A stretch of DNA of 64,000 nucleotides. Source: Streptomyces sp. NBC_01754. Lineage in GTDB: Bacteria > Actinomycetota > Actinomycetes > Streptomycetales > Streptomycetaceae. The translations under genes and the position numbers were made by a program. The DNA lies in assembly GCF_035918015.1 (NCBI RefSeq), contig NZ_CP109132.1:5580001-5644000 (forward strand), given 5' to 3'. The notes under the pieces are model-generated. The model did not search any database. It saw nothing but the letters and a program-made list of their open reading frames with translations, and was not told the DNA's origin. Positions 53,766 to 62,660 of this stretch are shown here, in pieces (position 1 is the first letter of the stretch; every line of letters begins with the position of its first letter).

Positions 53766-53924
53766 GAGGTCGTCCTGTGCATGGGCCGATTCTTCGGCAA
53801 CGGCCCCCGGCCGCGCATCGGAGTCCAGGTGGAGATTTCCCGGACGTGTCATGCCACGGGTCGAGGGCGACGACCGGATTCCGGTGTGACGCCCTGTCAC
53901 CAGGGCTTTCCTAGGGTCGGCCAC

Positions 53925-55382
53925 ATGGACGGAACAGCGGTTCTCCCGGGGGAGGGCGAGGAAGCGGACGCGGCCCAGGAGCGGGGGAGGATGAGGAAAC
54001 GGACATGGCCGGGGCCCGGCGCACGGAACCCGGCGCGGACGCGGGCCGCGCGTGGCCGGTGGCGAAGACGGGTCGCCGGTGGCCGGTGGTGGCGGATACA
54101 CGTCGTGAGCGGCCGGCCGTGGGAGTCAGGGGCCGCGAGCGGCCGGTGGTGGTGGGCGGCCTGTTCGCTGGCCGCCCTGCTGACGGCCGCACTCTCCACG
54201 CTGGGACCCCACCGGGTGTGGGGGGCCGTGGCCGCGGCCGGCTACGCGGCCGCGGCCTGGGTGTCCCCCGGTGCCGGGGGCGGCGACCCGGCCCGGAGCC
54301 GTGGCCGCCGGTCCGCCTCGGTCGCCGCCGGCGGTGCGGCGCTGCTGCCCCTGGTGGTCCTCCTCGTCATGGGCCGCGCCCAGTTGGAGGTCGACGTCGT
54401 CGCCCGCTCCGCCGAGCGGATGCTCTCCACCGGCAGTCCCTACGCCCCGCACCCCTCCGCCCTCGCCGACTTCGACCCGTATCTCCCCGGTATGGCGGTC
54501 TTCGGTGTCCCGGAAGCCCTGTTCGGCGCCGGCCCGCCGACCGATCCCCGGCTGTGGACGGGCGCCGCCTTCCTCGGCGCCCTCGCCGCGTGCGGACGCG
54601 GACTGCCGTCGCGGTGGACATCCGCGTGCCCGCTCGTCGCCCTGCCGCTCGCCGTCGGCGGTGTCGATCTACCGGTCGTCGGGCTGATGTGCCTCGGGCT
54701 GACGCTGGCCGGCCGGGGAAGGGCGGGAGGCGCGGGAGTGGTGCTCGGTGTCGCCGCCGCCCTCAAATGGACGGCCTGGCCCGCGCTTCCGGTCTGCCTG
54801 GTGCTGCTGCGAACCCGAGGCCACCGGGACACGCACCGAGGCAGGCGGCCGGTCGCGCGGTGTGCCGCGGCCATGGCGGTGACGGCGTCCGCCCTGGTCC
54901 TTCCCTTCGCCGCCCGCGATCCGGGGGCCTTCTTCACCCATGTCGTCGCCTTCCCGCTCGGTCTCACCGACACCGTCTCCCCGGCGGCGAGCCCCCTCCC
55001 CGGCCACCTGCTCGCCACCCAGGTGCCCGGCGGGCGGGCGGCGGCGGTCCTCCTGCTGGCCGCGAGTGCGCTGCTGATGGCCGGATCGCTCGTCGTACGG
55101 CCGCCGGGGACCGAGTCCGCCGCCGCGTGGCGGCTCGCGCTCGGTCTCCTGCCGGCCCTCTCGTTCATGCCCGCCAGCCGGTTCGGCTACCTCGTGTACC
55201 CGCTGGTGCTCGCCGTCCTGGCAGCGCACCGCACACCCCTCCAGCCGGCCCCTGCCGTGAAACGCGCGCCCTCCGGAGAGCCGGCCCCGACCCGAAAGGG
55301 CCCCCGATGCCCCGCACGCTCGTCGTCACCAATGACTTCCCGCCGCGCCAGGGCGGTATCGAGACCTTCGTCCACGCCATGA
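53925..55382 (+). CDS. Polytopic membrane glycosyltransferase (GT87/DUF2029-like)
   Basis: About 485 residues. A basic Arg/Trp-rich N-terminus (residues 1-75) precedes roughly ten membrane segments (for example AACSLAALLTAALSTLG, GVVLGVAAALKWTAWPALPV). DFDPYLPGMAVFGVPEALF and the late LALGLLPALSFMPASRFGYL resemble polyprenyl-phosphate-sugar dependent mannosyltransferases, which add sugars outside the membrane. The product is uncertain. Its last 76 bp overlap the following glycosyltransferase gene; ATG 53925 is the best start. Confidence 0.75.
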   Translation: MDGTAVLPGEGEEADAAQERGRMRKRTWPGPGARNPARTRAARGRWRRRVAGGRWWRIHVVSGRPWESGAASGRWWWAACSLAALLTAALSTLGPHRVWGAVAAAGYAAAAWVSPGAGGGDPARSRGRRSASVAAGGAALLPLVVLLVMGRAQLEVDVVARSAERMLSTGSPYAPHPSALADFDPYLPGMAVFGVPEALFGAGPPTDPRLWTGAAFLGALAACGRGLPSRWTSACPLVALPLAVGGVDLPVVGLMCLGLTLAGRGRAGGAGVVLGVAAALKWTAWPALPVCLVLLRTRGHRDTHRGRRPVARCAAAMAVTASALVLPFAARDPGAFFTHVVAFPLGLTDTVSPAASPLPGHLLATQVPGGRAAAVLLLAASALLMAGSLVVRPPGTESAAAWRLALGLLPALSFMPASRFGYLVYPLVLAVLAAHRTPLQPAPAVKRAPSGEPAPTRKGPRCPARSSSPMTSRRARAVSRPSSTP

Positions 55383-56665
55383 CCAGCCGGTTCCCCGCCG
55401 ACCGCGTCGTCGTCCACACCTCGTCCGAACCCGGGGCCGCCGCCCACGACGCGGCGCTCCCCTACCCCGTGGTGCGCGACCGCGCGCGCACCCTGCTGCC
55501 GACGGCCCGGGTCGCGGACCGTGCGGCCGTCCTCGCCCGCCGGTACGGCTGTGACAGCGTCTGGTTCGGAGCCGCGGCCCCGCTCGCGCTGATGGCGGGC
55601 CGGCTGCGCCGGGAGGCGGGGATACGGCGGATCGTCGCCACCACGCACGGACACGAGGTCTGGTGGGCCCGGACACCGGGTACGCGTGCGCTCCTTCGCC
55701 GGATGGGGGAGCGTGTCGACACGGTCACCTACCTCGGCGCGGCCACCCGCGTCCCGATCGCCGCCGCCCTCGGGCCCGACGCGGCCCGCCGTATGACACG
55801 TCTCGTGCCGGGCGTGGACAGCGAGGTCTTCGCGGCCGCGCCGCCCGGAGCGGGCGGGGGCCCCGGCGGCGTCCGGGCGCGCCACGCGCCGGGAGACGGA
55901 CCGGTGATCCTGTGTGCGGCCCGGCTGGTGCCGCGCAAGGGCCAGGACACGCTGATCCGCGCGCTGCCCCTCGTGCGGCGCGTCGTGCCGGACGCCGTAC
56001 TCCTGCTGGCCGGGTCCGGCCCGTACGGAGCCTCGCTGCGGCGTCAGGCCGAGGCCGCGGGCTGCGGGGACGCCGTGGTCCTGGCGGGCGGACAGCCGCA
56101 CACGGCTATGCCCGCGTTCTTCGCGGCGGCCGACGTCTTCGCGATGCCGTGCCGTACCAGGCGTCTCGGTCTGGAGGTCGAGGGGCTCGGCATCGTGTTC
56201 CTGGAGGCCGCGGCGGCCGGACTGCCCGTCGTGGCCGGGGACTCGGGGGGTGCTTCCGACGCGGTGCGCGACGGAGAGAGCGGCCACCTCGTGGACGGAC
56301 ACGACGTGGGTGCCGTCGCGGCCCGCCTCGTCGGGCTCCTGCGGGACCGGGGGCGCGTCGCCGCTGACACGGACTCACCTGTCAGCGGCGTCGTGCGCGC
56401 CCCTTTCCGTCAGCGGCGGCGCGCCCGCGCCGTCACCTCGTCAGCGGCAGCGCGGCCAGTTCCGCGACCACCCAGGTCAGCGGGGCGAACACGGCCAGCA
56501 GCACCGCCGCGCGCAGCGCCGTGGCGGCGCGCAGGACGGCGGGCGGGGCGCCGAGCCGCAGTACGGTCTCGGTCGTACGGATCCGGGCCTGCTTGGCCTC
56601 CAGGGCGGAGGTCAGCAGTGTGGCCGCCGTACAGCCCAGGACCAGCACCGCCCCGAGCGCCGTGA
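55307..56665 (+). CDS. GT4 family glycosyltransferase (PimB-like), abnormal C-terminus
   Basis: A 452-codon frame. Residues 1-345 are a GT-B enzyme: MPRTLVVTNDFPPRQGGIET, TTHGHEVWWARTPG, RLVPGVDSEVF, ILCAARLVPRKGQDTLIRAL and the donor-site EVEGLGIVFLEAAAAGLPVV, all like actinobacterial PimB-type mannosyltransferases. After GLLRDRGRVAA homology stops where a final helix (about 30-40 residues) is expected. The frame continues ~105 residues as Arg/Pro-rich sequence antisense to the permease gene, through a hairpin at 56359-56390. The original end has probably been lost. Confidence 0.8.
   Translation: MPRTLVVTNDFPPRQGGIETFVHAMTSRFPADRVVVHTSSEPGAAAHDAALPYPVVRDRARTLLPTARVADRAAVLARRYGCDSVWFGAAAPLALMAGRLRREAGIRRIVATTHGHEVWWARTPGTRALLRRMGERVDTVTYLGAATRVPIAAALGPDAARRMTRLVPGVDSEVFAAAPPGAGGGPGGVRARHAPGDGPVILCAARLVPRKGQDTLIRALPLVRRVVPDAVLLLAGSGPYGASLRRQAEAAGCGDAVVLAGGQPHTAMPAFFAAADVFAMPCRTRRLGLEVEGLGIVFLEAAAAGLPVVAGDSGGASDAVRDGESGHLVDGHDVGAVAARLVGLLRDRGRVAADTDSPVSGVVRAPFRQRRRARAVTSSAAARPVPRPPRSAGRTRPAAPPRAAPWRRAGRRAGRRAAVRSRSYGSGPAWPPGRRSAVWPPYSPGPAPPRAP
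56359..56390. terminator. Terminator-like hairpin inside the tail of the GT4 frame
   Basis: 11-bp perfect inverted repeat CGCCGCTGACA / TGTCAGCGGCG with a 10-nt loop, between the homologous part of the GT4 gene and the convergent permease gene. It is placed as a bidirectional terminator would be. Confidence 0.65.
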
Positions 56666-57596
56666 GCGGTCCGAGGGGGCGCGGTTCGCCGCTGTACAGC
56701 ACCGACGCGGCGATCACGCCGGACAGCACCGCGCAGACGACGCCGAGCGGACGGCCCACGCGGCGCGCCTCGTCCATCAGGACCCGTCCCGCCAGCAGCC
56801 GTACGGCCCCGGGGCGCACCGCCTGGAGGAGCCTGCCGCACAGATGGGCCAGACCGGGGCCCGCCATGGCCAGGCCGATCGCCGTGAGGACCCAGCCCGC
56901 CAGCACACTCGCCGGGGTGGAGTCCAGCTTCCCGGGCAGCGGGAGCGGGTTGCCCGCCGGGCCGCGGCTCACGTACGCCTCGACCGCGAGGCCGGCCGCC
57001 ACGAGGGCCACGCCCCAGGGCAGTCCGGTCGGGACGGGGGCCGGGGAGAGCCGCTCGTCGGACTCCGGGGCACCGGAGGGAGCCGACGGCCTGAAGCGCA
57101 GCGCGAGCCCGCTCGCCGCGGCCGAGGCGAGGGGCACGAGGGCGAGCAGCGTGAGGGCCGCCCCCAGCGGCAACGGGGTTCCGGCGCCCAGGAACCCGGC
57201 CGCACCGCCGTCGAAGGGCAGCCCGCTCAGGTCGCCCCGCAGATGGAGGAAGAAGAGCAGCGCCACCACCGAACCCAGCGTGGTGGACACCGCCGTGGAG
57301 ACGGCCGCCAGCACGCCCAGCCGGGCCGGTCCCACGCCGGCCGCGAAGAGCCCGGGGCGCGGCCGGGTGCTCGGGTCCGTACGGGCGACCGCGACCGCCA
57401 GCTGGACCGTCGCGGCCAGCGGCACGGCGCACCACAGCAGCCGCAGCACGGAACCGGACGCGTGGGCCGGGTGCCCCGAGGCGTATCCGAGGGTGCACAG
57501 GAGCAGGAAGCCGACCCCGGCCGAGGCGGCGGCGAGCAGCAGCCGCCGCACCAGGACCAGGGGGTGCGAACCACGGGTCAGACGGAGAGCGAGCAC
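56433..57596 (-). CDS. ABC transporter permease
   Basis: A 387-residue membrane protein with eight to ten hydrophobic segments (LLLAAASAGVGFLLLCTLGY, STAVSTTLGSVVALLFFLHL, SVLAGWVLTAIGLAMAGPGL). It lacks EAA loops, so it is an exporter/FtsX-like or BldKC-unlike permease rather than an importer. GTG 57596 overlaps the ATPase stop by 19 bp. Substrate unknown; the pairing with a MacB/LolD-type ATPase suggests export of a peptide, lipid or drug. Confidence 0.82.
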   Translation of the reverse strand: MLALRLTRGSHPLVLVRRLLLAAASAGVGFLLLCTLGYASGHPAHASGSVLRLLWCAVPLAATVQLAVAVARTDPSTRPRPGLFAAGVGPARLGVLAAVSTAVSTTLGSVVALLFFLHLRGDLSGLPFDGGAAGFLGAGTPLPLGAALTLLALVPLASAAASGLALRFRPSAPSGAPESDERLSPAPVPTGLPWGVALVAAGLAVEAYVSRGPAGNPLPLPGKLDSTPASVLAGWVLTAIGLAMAGPGLAHLCGRLLQAVRPGAVRLLAGRVLMDEARRVGRPLGVVCAVLSGVIAASVLYSGEPRPLGPLTALGAVLVLGCTAATLLTSALEAKQARIRTTETVLRLGAPPAVLRAATALRAAVLLAVFAPLTWVVAELAALPLTR

Positions 57597-58315
57597 GCCG
57601 AGGCGCCTTCCGTATCGGGCACGGCGGGCAGGGCGAGGGTGGTGATGCTGCGGCCGTCCAGCAGGCAGACGGTGCGGTCGGCGAGGGAGGCGATCTCCGC
57701 GTCGTGGGTGGCGAGCACGACCGTGATGCCGTGGGAACGCGCCGCCGTGGTCAGCGTCCGCAGCAGTTGGGAGCGCTCGGCCCGGTGCAGTGTGGCGGTC
57801 GGCTCGTCGGCGAAGATCACGGTCGGGGAGGCGGCCAGCGCACGGGCCACGGAGATCCGCTGGCGCTGCGACTGGAGCAGGGCGTGCGGACGCTTCTTCG
57901 CGAGCGGGCCGATGTCGAGGCGCTCCAGCCACTCGGTCGCGGCCCTCTTGGCCGCCCGGTGCGAGATGCCCCGCAGCAGCAGGGGGAGCGCCGCGTTCTC
58001 CCAGGCGGTGAGCTCCGGTACGAGTTCCGGTTCGGCGCCGATCCAGCCGAACCGGTCGCGGCGCAGCTGTTCGCGCAGCCGGGGGCCCATGGTGTGGACG
58101 GGGACGCTGTTGAACCAGACCTCGCCCTCCTGGGGGACCAGCTGGCCCGAGAGGCAGTGCAGCAACGTCGTCTTGCCGCTCCCGCGCGGACCGGTCACGG
58201 CGAGTACCTCCCCGTCGCGGACACCGAGGGAGACACCGCCGAGCCCGGGGGATCCGTTGTGGGAGTGGTGCAGGGAACGTGCCCAGATCACGTCGTTGTC
58301 GGGCGGGGCCACCAT
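57578..58315 (-). CDS. ABC transporter ATP-binding protein (LolD/MacB type)
   Basis: A 245-residue ABC ATPase. Walker A VTGPRGSGKTTLLHCLSG, degenerate signature LLQSQRQRISVARALAASP (normally LSGGQ), Walker B TVIFADEPTATL, H-loop VLATHDAEIAS. The signature Ser-Gly-Gly is replaced by Gln-Ser-Gln, unusual and possibly reducing ATP hydrolysis. ATG 58315 has CGAGGTG upstream. Forms an operon with the permease. Confidence 0.88.
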   Translation of the reverse strand: MVAPPDNDVIWARSLHHSHNGSPGLGGVSLGVRDGEVLAVTGPRGSGKTTLLHCLSGQLVPQEGEVWFNSVPVHTMGPRLREQLRRDRFGWIGAEPELVPELTAWENAALPLLLRGISHRAAKRAATEWLERLDIGPLAKKRPHALLQSQRQRISVARALAASPTVIFADEPTATLHRAERSQLLRTLTTAARSHGITVVLATHDAEIASLADRTVCLLDGRSITTLALPAVPDTEGASACSLSV

Positions 58316-58544
58316 GGCGTACACCTCGGTTCGGATCAGATTTCCTCTCCCCCGTTCGGGCGAACGAAGAGATGGCCGACCGGCCACTCGGCACGCTAGG
58401 CAGCCTGACCGGGGTGTGGGGACAGCACGCGGCCCGGACGCCCGCCTTCTCACTCGAACGGGTGAGGCCGGGCCAGGGGGCGGGGAGGCGGGGACGCGGC
58501 GCGGACGGGATGACCGGGGCGGTGGAGCGCGGGCCCGGACCCTC

Positions 58545-59042
58545 TCACGGCTGCGGTGCGGCCCGGGGGCCGGTCTGCTTCCTGACCTTGAGGTAGACGA
58601 AGCTCTCGGTGGAGCGCACCCCGGGCACGGCCCGGATGCGCCTGTTGACCGTCTCCAGCAGATGGTCGTCGTCCGCGCAGGCGATCTCCGCCATCAGGTC
58701 GAAGGAGCCCGCGGTCATCACCACGCACGCGCACTCGTGCATGGCCGCCAGGGCGTCGGCCACCGGGCCCGGATCGCCGTCGACGCCGATCCCGACCATC
58801 GCCTGACGCGTCAGGCCCAGGGCGAGCGGGTCCGCGACGGCGGCGACGCGCACCAGGCCCTGGTCGGTCATCTTCTGCACCCGCTGGCGCACGGCCGCCT
58901 CGGAGAGGCCGACGGCCTTGCCGATCGCGGAGTACGGCCGACGGCCGTCCGCCTGGAGCTGGTCGATGATCGCGAGGGAGACGGCGTCGACCGCCGTCGA
59001 CGGTCCGCGCCCGGTCCCGGGGTCTGCGTCACGGCTGGCCAC
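58545..59042 (-). CDS. Lrp/AsnC family transcriptional regulator
   Basis: A 165-residue regulator. Winged helix with AIIDQLQADGRRPYSAIGKA and LSEAAVRQRVQKMTDQGLVR, then a RAM domain (VGIGVDGDPGPVADALAAMH, CVVMTAGSFDLMAEIACADD, VRSTESFVYLKV). GTG 59042 is used; a TTG at 59078 is also in frame. It is divergent from the aldehyde dehydrogenase gene with a 177-bp shared promoter region, so it probably controls it, as AsnC-type genes often do. Confidence 0.92.
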   Translation of the reverse strand: MASRDADPGTGRGPSTAVDAVSLAIIDQLQADGRRPYSAIGKAVGLSEAAVRQRVQKMTDQGLVRVAAVADPLALGLTRQAMVGIGVDGDPGPVADALAAMHECACVVMTAGSFDLMAEIACADDDHLLETVNRRIRAVPGVRSTESFVYLKVRKQTGPRAAPQP

Positions 59043-59219
59043 CCGCCCACTCTGCAACGCGAACCGTCGGTCCGGCAAGCAGGCGGCGAGGGAATCAGTC
59101 GCATCGTGCGGCCGAATCGACGGTATCCGCAGGCGAGGCCGGTCGGGTATGTCGAAAGCGGCACGGGACCGTCTAGGGTGGGTGTCTCACCCATCGGACA
59201 GCCGACAGGAGGGGTGGTC

Positions 59220-60659
59220 GTGACCACCGAGGTGCGCCGTCTGCGCAACTACATCGACGGAGAGTTCCGGGACGCCGCGGACGGGCGGACCATCGACGTG
59301 GTCAACCCGGTGACGGAGGAGGTCTACGCGACCTCCCCGCTCTCCGGCCGGGCCGACGTGGACGCCGCCATGGAGGCCGCCGCCGCCGCCTTCCCCGCCT
59401 GGCGCGACGTGACGCCCGCCGAGCGGCAGAAGGCGCTGCTGAAGATCGCGGACGCCTTCGAGGAGCGGGCGGAGGACCTCGTCGCGGCGGAGTCGGAGAA
59501 CACCGGCAAGCCGCTGGAGCTCACCCGCACCGAAGAGATCCCCCCGATGGTCGACCAGATCCGCTTCTTCGCCGGCGCGGCGCGGATGCTCGAGGGCCGC
59601 TCTGCCGGTGAGTACATGGAGGGACTGACCTCGATCGTCCGCCGTGAGCCGGTGGGCGTCTGCGCGCAGGTGGCCCCCTGGAACTATCCGATGATGATGG
59701 CCGTGTGGAAGTTCGCCCCGGCGCTGGCCGCGGGCAACACCGTCGTCATCAAGCCGTCCGACACCACTCCGGCCTCGACCGTGCTGATCGCCGAGATCAT
59801 CGGGCAGATCCTGCCCAAGGGCGTCTTCAACGTCCTGTGCGGGGACCGCGACACCGGCCGCGCGATGGTGGAACACCCGATTCCGGCGATGGCCTCCATC
59901 ACCGGCTCGGTGCGGGCCGGGATGCAGGTCGCCGAGTCGGCGGCCAAGGACGTCAAGCGGGTCCACCTGGAGCTCGGTGGAAAGGCGCCGGTGGTCGTGT
60001 TCGAGGACACCGACATCGCCAAGGCCGTCGCCGGTATCTCGGAGGCGGGCTACTTCAACGCGGGCCAGGACTGCACGGCGGCCACCCGCGTCCTGGTGCA
60101 CGAGTCCATCCACGACGAGTTCGTCACCGCCCTCGCCGGGGCGGCGGCCGACATCAGGACGGGCGGTCCGGACGAGGAGGGCGTGCTGTACGGGCCGCTG
60201 AACAACGCGAACCAGCTGGCACAGGTCAGCGGGTTCGTCGAGCGGCTCCCCGCGCATGCCAGGGTCGAGGCCGGCGGCCACCGGGTCGGGGACAAGGGCT
60301 ACTTCTACGCCCCGACCGTCGTCTCCGGGCTCAGGCAGGACGACGAGATCATCCAGCACGAGGTCTTCGGGCCCGTCATCACCGTCCAGTCGTTCACGGA
60401 CGAGGCCCAGGCGCTCGAGTACGCCAACGGCGTGGAGTACGCCCTGGCGTCCTCGGTGTGGACCAAGGACCACTCCCGGGCGATGCGCATGTCCCGGAGC
60501 CTGGACTTCGGCTGTGTGTGGATCAACACCCACATCCCGCTCGTCGCGGAGATGCCGCACGGCGGATTCAAGAAGTCCGGGTACGGCAAGGACCTCTCCG
60601 CCTACGGCTTCGAGGACTACACGCGCGTCAAGCACGTCATGACGTCCCTGGACGGCTGA
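59220..60659 (+). CDS. Gamma-aminobutyraldehyde dehydrogenase (PuuC/Prr-like)
   Basis: A 479-residue NAD(P)-dependent aldehyde dehydrogenase. Catalytic Cys in GYFNAGQDCTAATRVLVHES, general-base Glu in VHLELGGKAPVVVFED, cofactor motif GSVRAGMQVAESAAKDVKR, and APWNYPMMMAVWKFAPALAA. Best resemblance is to 4-aminobutyraldehyde/betaine-aldehyde dehydrogenases, forming GABA in putrescine catabolism. GTG 59220 lies 6 nt after AGGAGGGG. Divergent Lrp gene upstream. The substrate is inferred from family and context. Confidence 0.9.
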   Translation: MTTEVRRLRNYIDGEFRDAADGRTIDVVNPVTEEVYATSPLSGRADVDAAMEAAAAAFPAWRDVTPAERQKALLKIADAFEERAEDLVAAESENTGKPLELTRTEEIPPMVDQIRFFAGAARMLEGRSAGEYMEGLTSIVRREPVGVCAQVAPWNYPMMMAVWKFAPALAAGNTVVIKPSDTTPASTVLIAEIIGQILPKGVFNVLCGDRDTGRAMVEHPIPAMASITGSVRAGMQVAESAAKDVKRVHLELGGKAPVVVFEDTDIAKAVAGISEAGYFNAGQDCTAATRVLVHESIHDEFVTALAGAAADIRTGGPDEEGVLYGPLNNANQLAQVSGFVERLPAHARVEAGGHRVGDKGYFYAPTVVSGLRQDDEIIQHEVFGPVITVQSFTDEAQALEYANGVEYALASSVWTKDHSRAMRMSRSLDFGCVWINTHIPLVAEMPHGGFKKSGYGKDLSAYGFEDYTRVKHVMTSLDG

Positions 60660-60692
60660 TCGCGGGCCGCCCCGCGAGCCACGCGCCTCCAC

Positions 60693-60719
60693 GGCCCCGG
60701 GCGTCTCCCGCCCGGGGCC
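60693..60719. terminator. Terminator between the aldehyde dehydrogenase and GDPD genes
   Basis: GGCCCCGGGCG / CGCCCGGGGCC, 11 bp perfect, loop TCTCC, in the 108-bp gap between convergent genes. Confidence 0.75.
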
Positions 60720-60767
60720 GGGCCGTGCGCGGCGCCCGGGTGCGGAACGGCCCACGGCTCCGGGTCT

Positions 60768-61508
60768 TCAGAGGCCGTGACCGCGGCCGGGCCCGGCCAG
60801 TTCGGCGCGGAGCGCGTCGACGCGGTTGGTGGTGATCGAGTCGACCCCGGACCGGACGAGCCGGCGCATCGTGCGCCGGGTGTCGGCCGTCCAGACGGAG
60901 ACCAGCAGCCCGTCCGCGTGGACGCGGTCGGCCAGTCCACGGCTCATCAGACCGAACCGGTAGTTCAGCCAGCGCGGCCGGACGGCGTCGAGCAGGACGG
61001 GACGCGGCGGGGCGAGGGTCGTCCAGGTCAGCGCGATCTCGGCGGACGGATCGGCGTCGCGTACCCGCAGCATGGCGGCGGTGTCCGCGCAGTAGTACAC
61101 CCGCTCCGCCGCCCCGCACTCCCGGACCGTCCCCACGATCCGCCGCACGGAGGCTCCGGTGGACCCGGGCAGGTCGACCATGAGCCGGTGGTGCCCGGCC
61201 GCGGCGATCGCCTCGCGCAGGGTCGGGACGCCGCCGCCGGTCCTCTCGGTCAGCTCCCGGTGATCCAGCCGGTCGAGCCGGACGTCATGCCCCCACAGAC
61301 GCTTCAGGGTGGAGTCGTGGAGCAGGACCGGCACCCCGTCGCGGGTGACGCGGACATCGATCTCGACCGCGTCCGCCCCCCGCTCCACGGCGGAGCGGAT
61401 CGAGGGGAGCGTGTTCTCGCGGGCGCGGTAGGGATCGCCGCGGTGAGCCACGGCGGTGACGGCGGTGACGGCGGTGGGCATGGCCCCGAGCGGGCGGTAG
61501 GGGGTCAC
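60768..61508 (-). CDS. Glycerophosphodiester phosphodiesterase
   Basis: A 246-residue TIM-barrel phosphodiesterase releasing glycerol-3-phosphate from deacylated phospholipids. Motifs are VAHRGDPYRARENTLPSIRS (HRG, ENT), GADAVEIDVRVTRDGVPVLL with ExD metal ligands, HDSTLKRLWG, and the C-terminal SVWTADTRRTMRRLVRSGVD and ITTNRVDAL. No signal peptide, so cytoplasmic. GTG 61508 overlaps the deaminase TGA; an internal ATG (MPTAVTAV) would shorten it by nine residues. Confidence 0.9.
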   Translation of the reverse strand: MTPYRPLGAMPTAVTAVTAVAHRGDPYRARENTLPSIRSAVERGADAVEIDVRVTRDGVPVLLHDSTLKRLWGHDVRLDRLDHRELTERTGGGVPTLREAIAAAGHHRLMVDLPGSTGASVRRIVGTVRECGAAERVYYCADTAAMLRVRDADPSAEIALTWTTLAPPRPVLLDAVRPRWLNYRFGLMSRGLADRVHADGLLVSVWTADTRRTMRRLVRSGVDSITTNRVDALRAELAGPGRGHGL

Positions 61509-62539
61509 CGGCCGGGAGCCTCCAGCCAGTTCGCGGTGTACGTGTCGATCTCGGCGGCCAGGGCCCGCTTGCCGGCCGGGTCGAGGAACGAGGCCTCCAC
61601 GGCGTTCTTGGCCAGCCCGGCCAGTCCCCGCTCGTCCAGGTCCAGCAACCGGGCCGCCACCGCGTACTCGTTGTTGAGGTCGGTGCCGAACATGGGCGGG
61701 TCGTCGCTGTTGACCGTGACCAGGACACCTGCCTCCACCATCTCCCTCATCGGGTGCAGGGAGAGATCGGCGACGGCGCGGGTGGCGATGTTCGAGGTCG
61801 GGCAGACCTCCAGGGCGATGCGGTGCTCGGCGAGGTGGGCCAGCAGCCTCGGGTCCTGGGTGGAACTGGTGCCGTGGCCGATGCGCTCGGCGCGCAGGAA
61901 GGTCAGCGCGTCCCAGACGGTCTGCGGACCGGTGGTCTCGCCCGCGTGCGGGACGGAGCGCAGCCCCTCCGCGAGGGCCCGGTCGAAGTACGGCTTGAAC
62001 TGCCGGCGGCCGACCCCGGTCTCCGGCCCGCCGAGACCGAAGGAGACGAGTCCCTCCGGCCGCAGGTCCACCGCGAGCCGGGTGGTCTCCTCGGCGGCCT
62101 CGAGCCCGGCCTCGCCGGGGATGTCGAAGCACCAGCGCAGCACGACGCCCAGCTCGGCCTCGGCGGCCTTGCGGGCGTCCTCGATGGCCTCCATGAACCC
62201 CTGGTCCGGGATACCGCGCCGCGTCGAGCTGAACGGAGTGACCGTCAGCTCCGCGTACCTGATGTTCTGCCGGGCCATGTCCCGGGCGATCTCGAAGGTC
62301 AGCAGCCGGACGTCCTCGGGTGTCCGGATCAGGTCCACCACCGAGAGGTACACGTCGATGAAATGCGCGAAGTCGGTGAACGTGAAGAAGTCGGCCAGCG
62401 CCTCGGGAGCGGTGGGCACCTTGGAGCCGGGGTGACGGGCAGCCAGTTCGGACACGATGCGGGGTGACGCCGATCCGACATGGTGGACGTGGAGTTCGGC
62501 CTTGGGCAGCCCGGCGATGAAGGGGTGCGGATCGTACAT
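61505..62539 (-). CDS. Adenosine deaminase family protein, probable 6-aminodeoxyfutalosine deaminase
   Basis: A 344-residue amidohydrolase. Metal/catalytic motifs are KAELHVHHVGSASPRI, SVPHAGETTGPQ, RIGHGTSS, LEVCPTSNIAT and VTVNSDDPPMFGTDLNNEYA. Canonical adenosine deaminases read HxHLDG; here it is HVHHVGSASP, lacking the Asp that binds the ribose 5' hydroxyl. The S. avermitilis COG1816 enzyme Sav2595 acts on 6-aminodeoxyfutalosine (futalosine menaquinone route), and position suggests this is its orthologue. ATG 62539 with GGGAG. Coupled to the GDPD gene. Confidence 0.85.
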   Translation of the reverse strand: MYDPHPFIAGLPKAELHVHHVGSASPRIVSELAARHPGSKVPTAPEALADFFTFTDFAHFIDVYLSVVDLIRTPEDVRLLTFEIARDMARQNIRYAELTVTPFSSTRRGIPDQGFMEAIEDARKAAEAELGVVLRWCFDIPGEAGLEAAEETTRLAVDLRPEGLVSFGLGGPETGVGRRQFKPYFDRALAEGLRSVPHAGETTGPQTVWDALTFLRAERIGHGTSSTQDPRLLAHLAEHRIALEVCPTSNIATRAVADLSLHPMREMVEAGVLVTVNSDDPPMFGTDLNNEYAVAARLLDLDERGLAGLAKNAVEASFLDPAGKRALAAEIDTYTANWLEAPGR

Positions 62540-62660
62540 CGGAATCTCCCGGAGTCGAAACGTGGGAACCGGGTGCGCCCGGCCGCACCGATCATCGTAT
62601 GCGGGGCCTGCCGGCCCGGACCCGGGCCGTAGCATGGCGGGACCACGACGGGGGAGGCCC

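Noticed and set aside
53367..53924. Upstream extension of the DUF2029 gene to 53367
   Set aside because: That part is antisense to the histidine kinase and compositionally noise; ATG 53925 fits.
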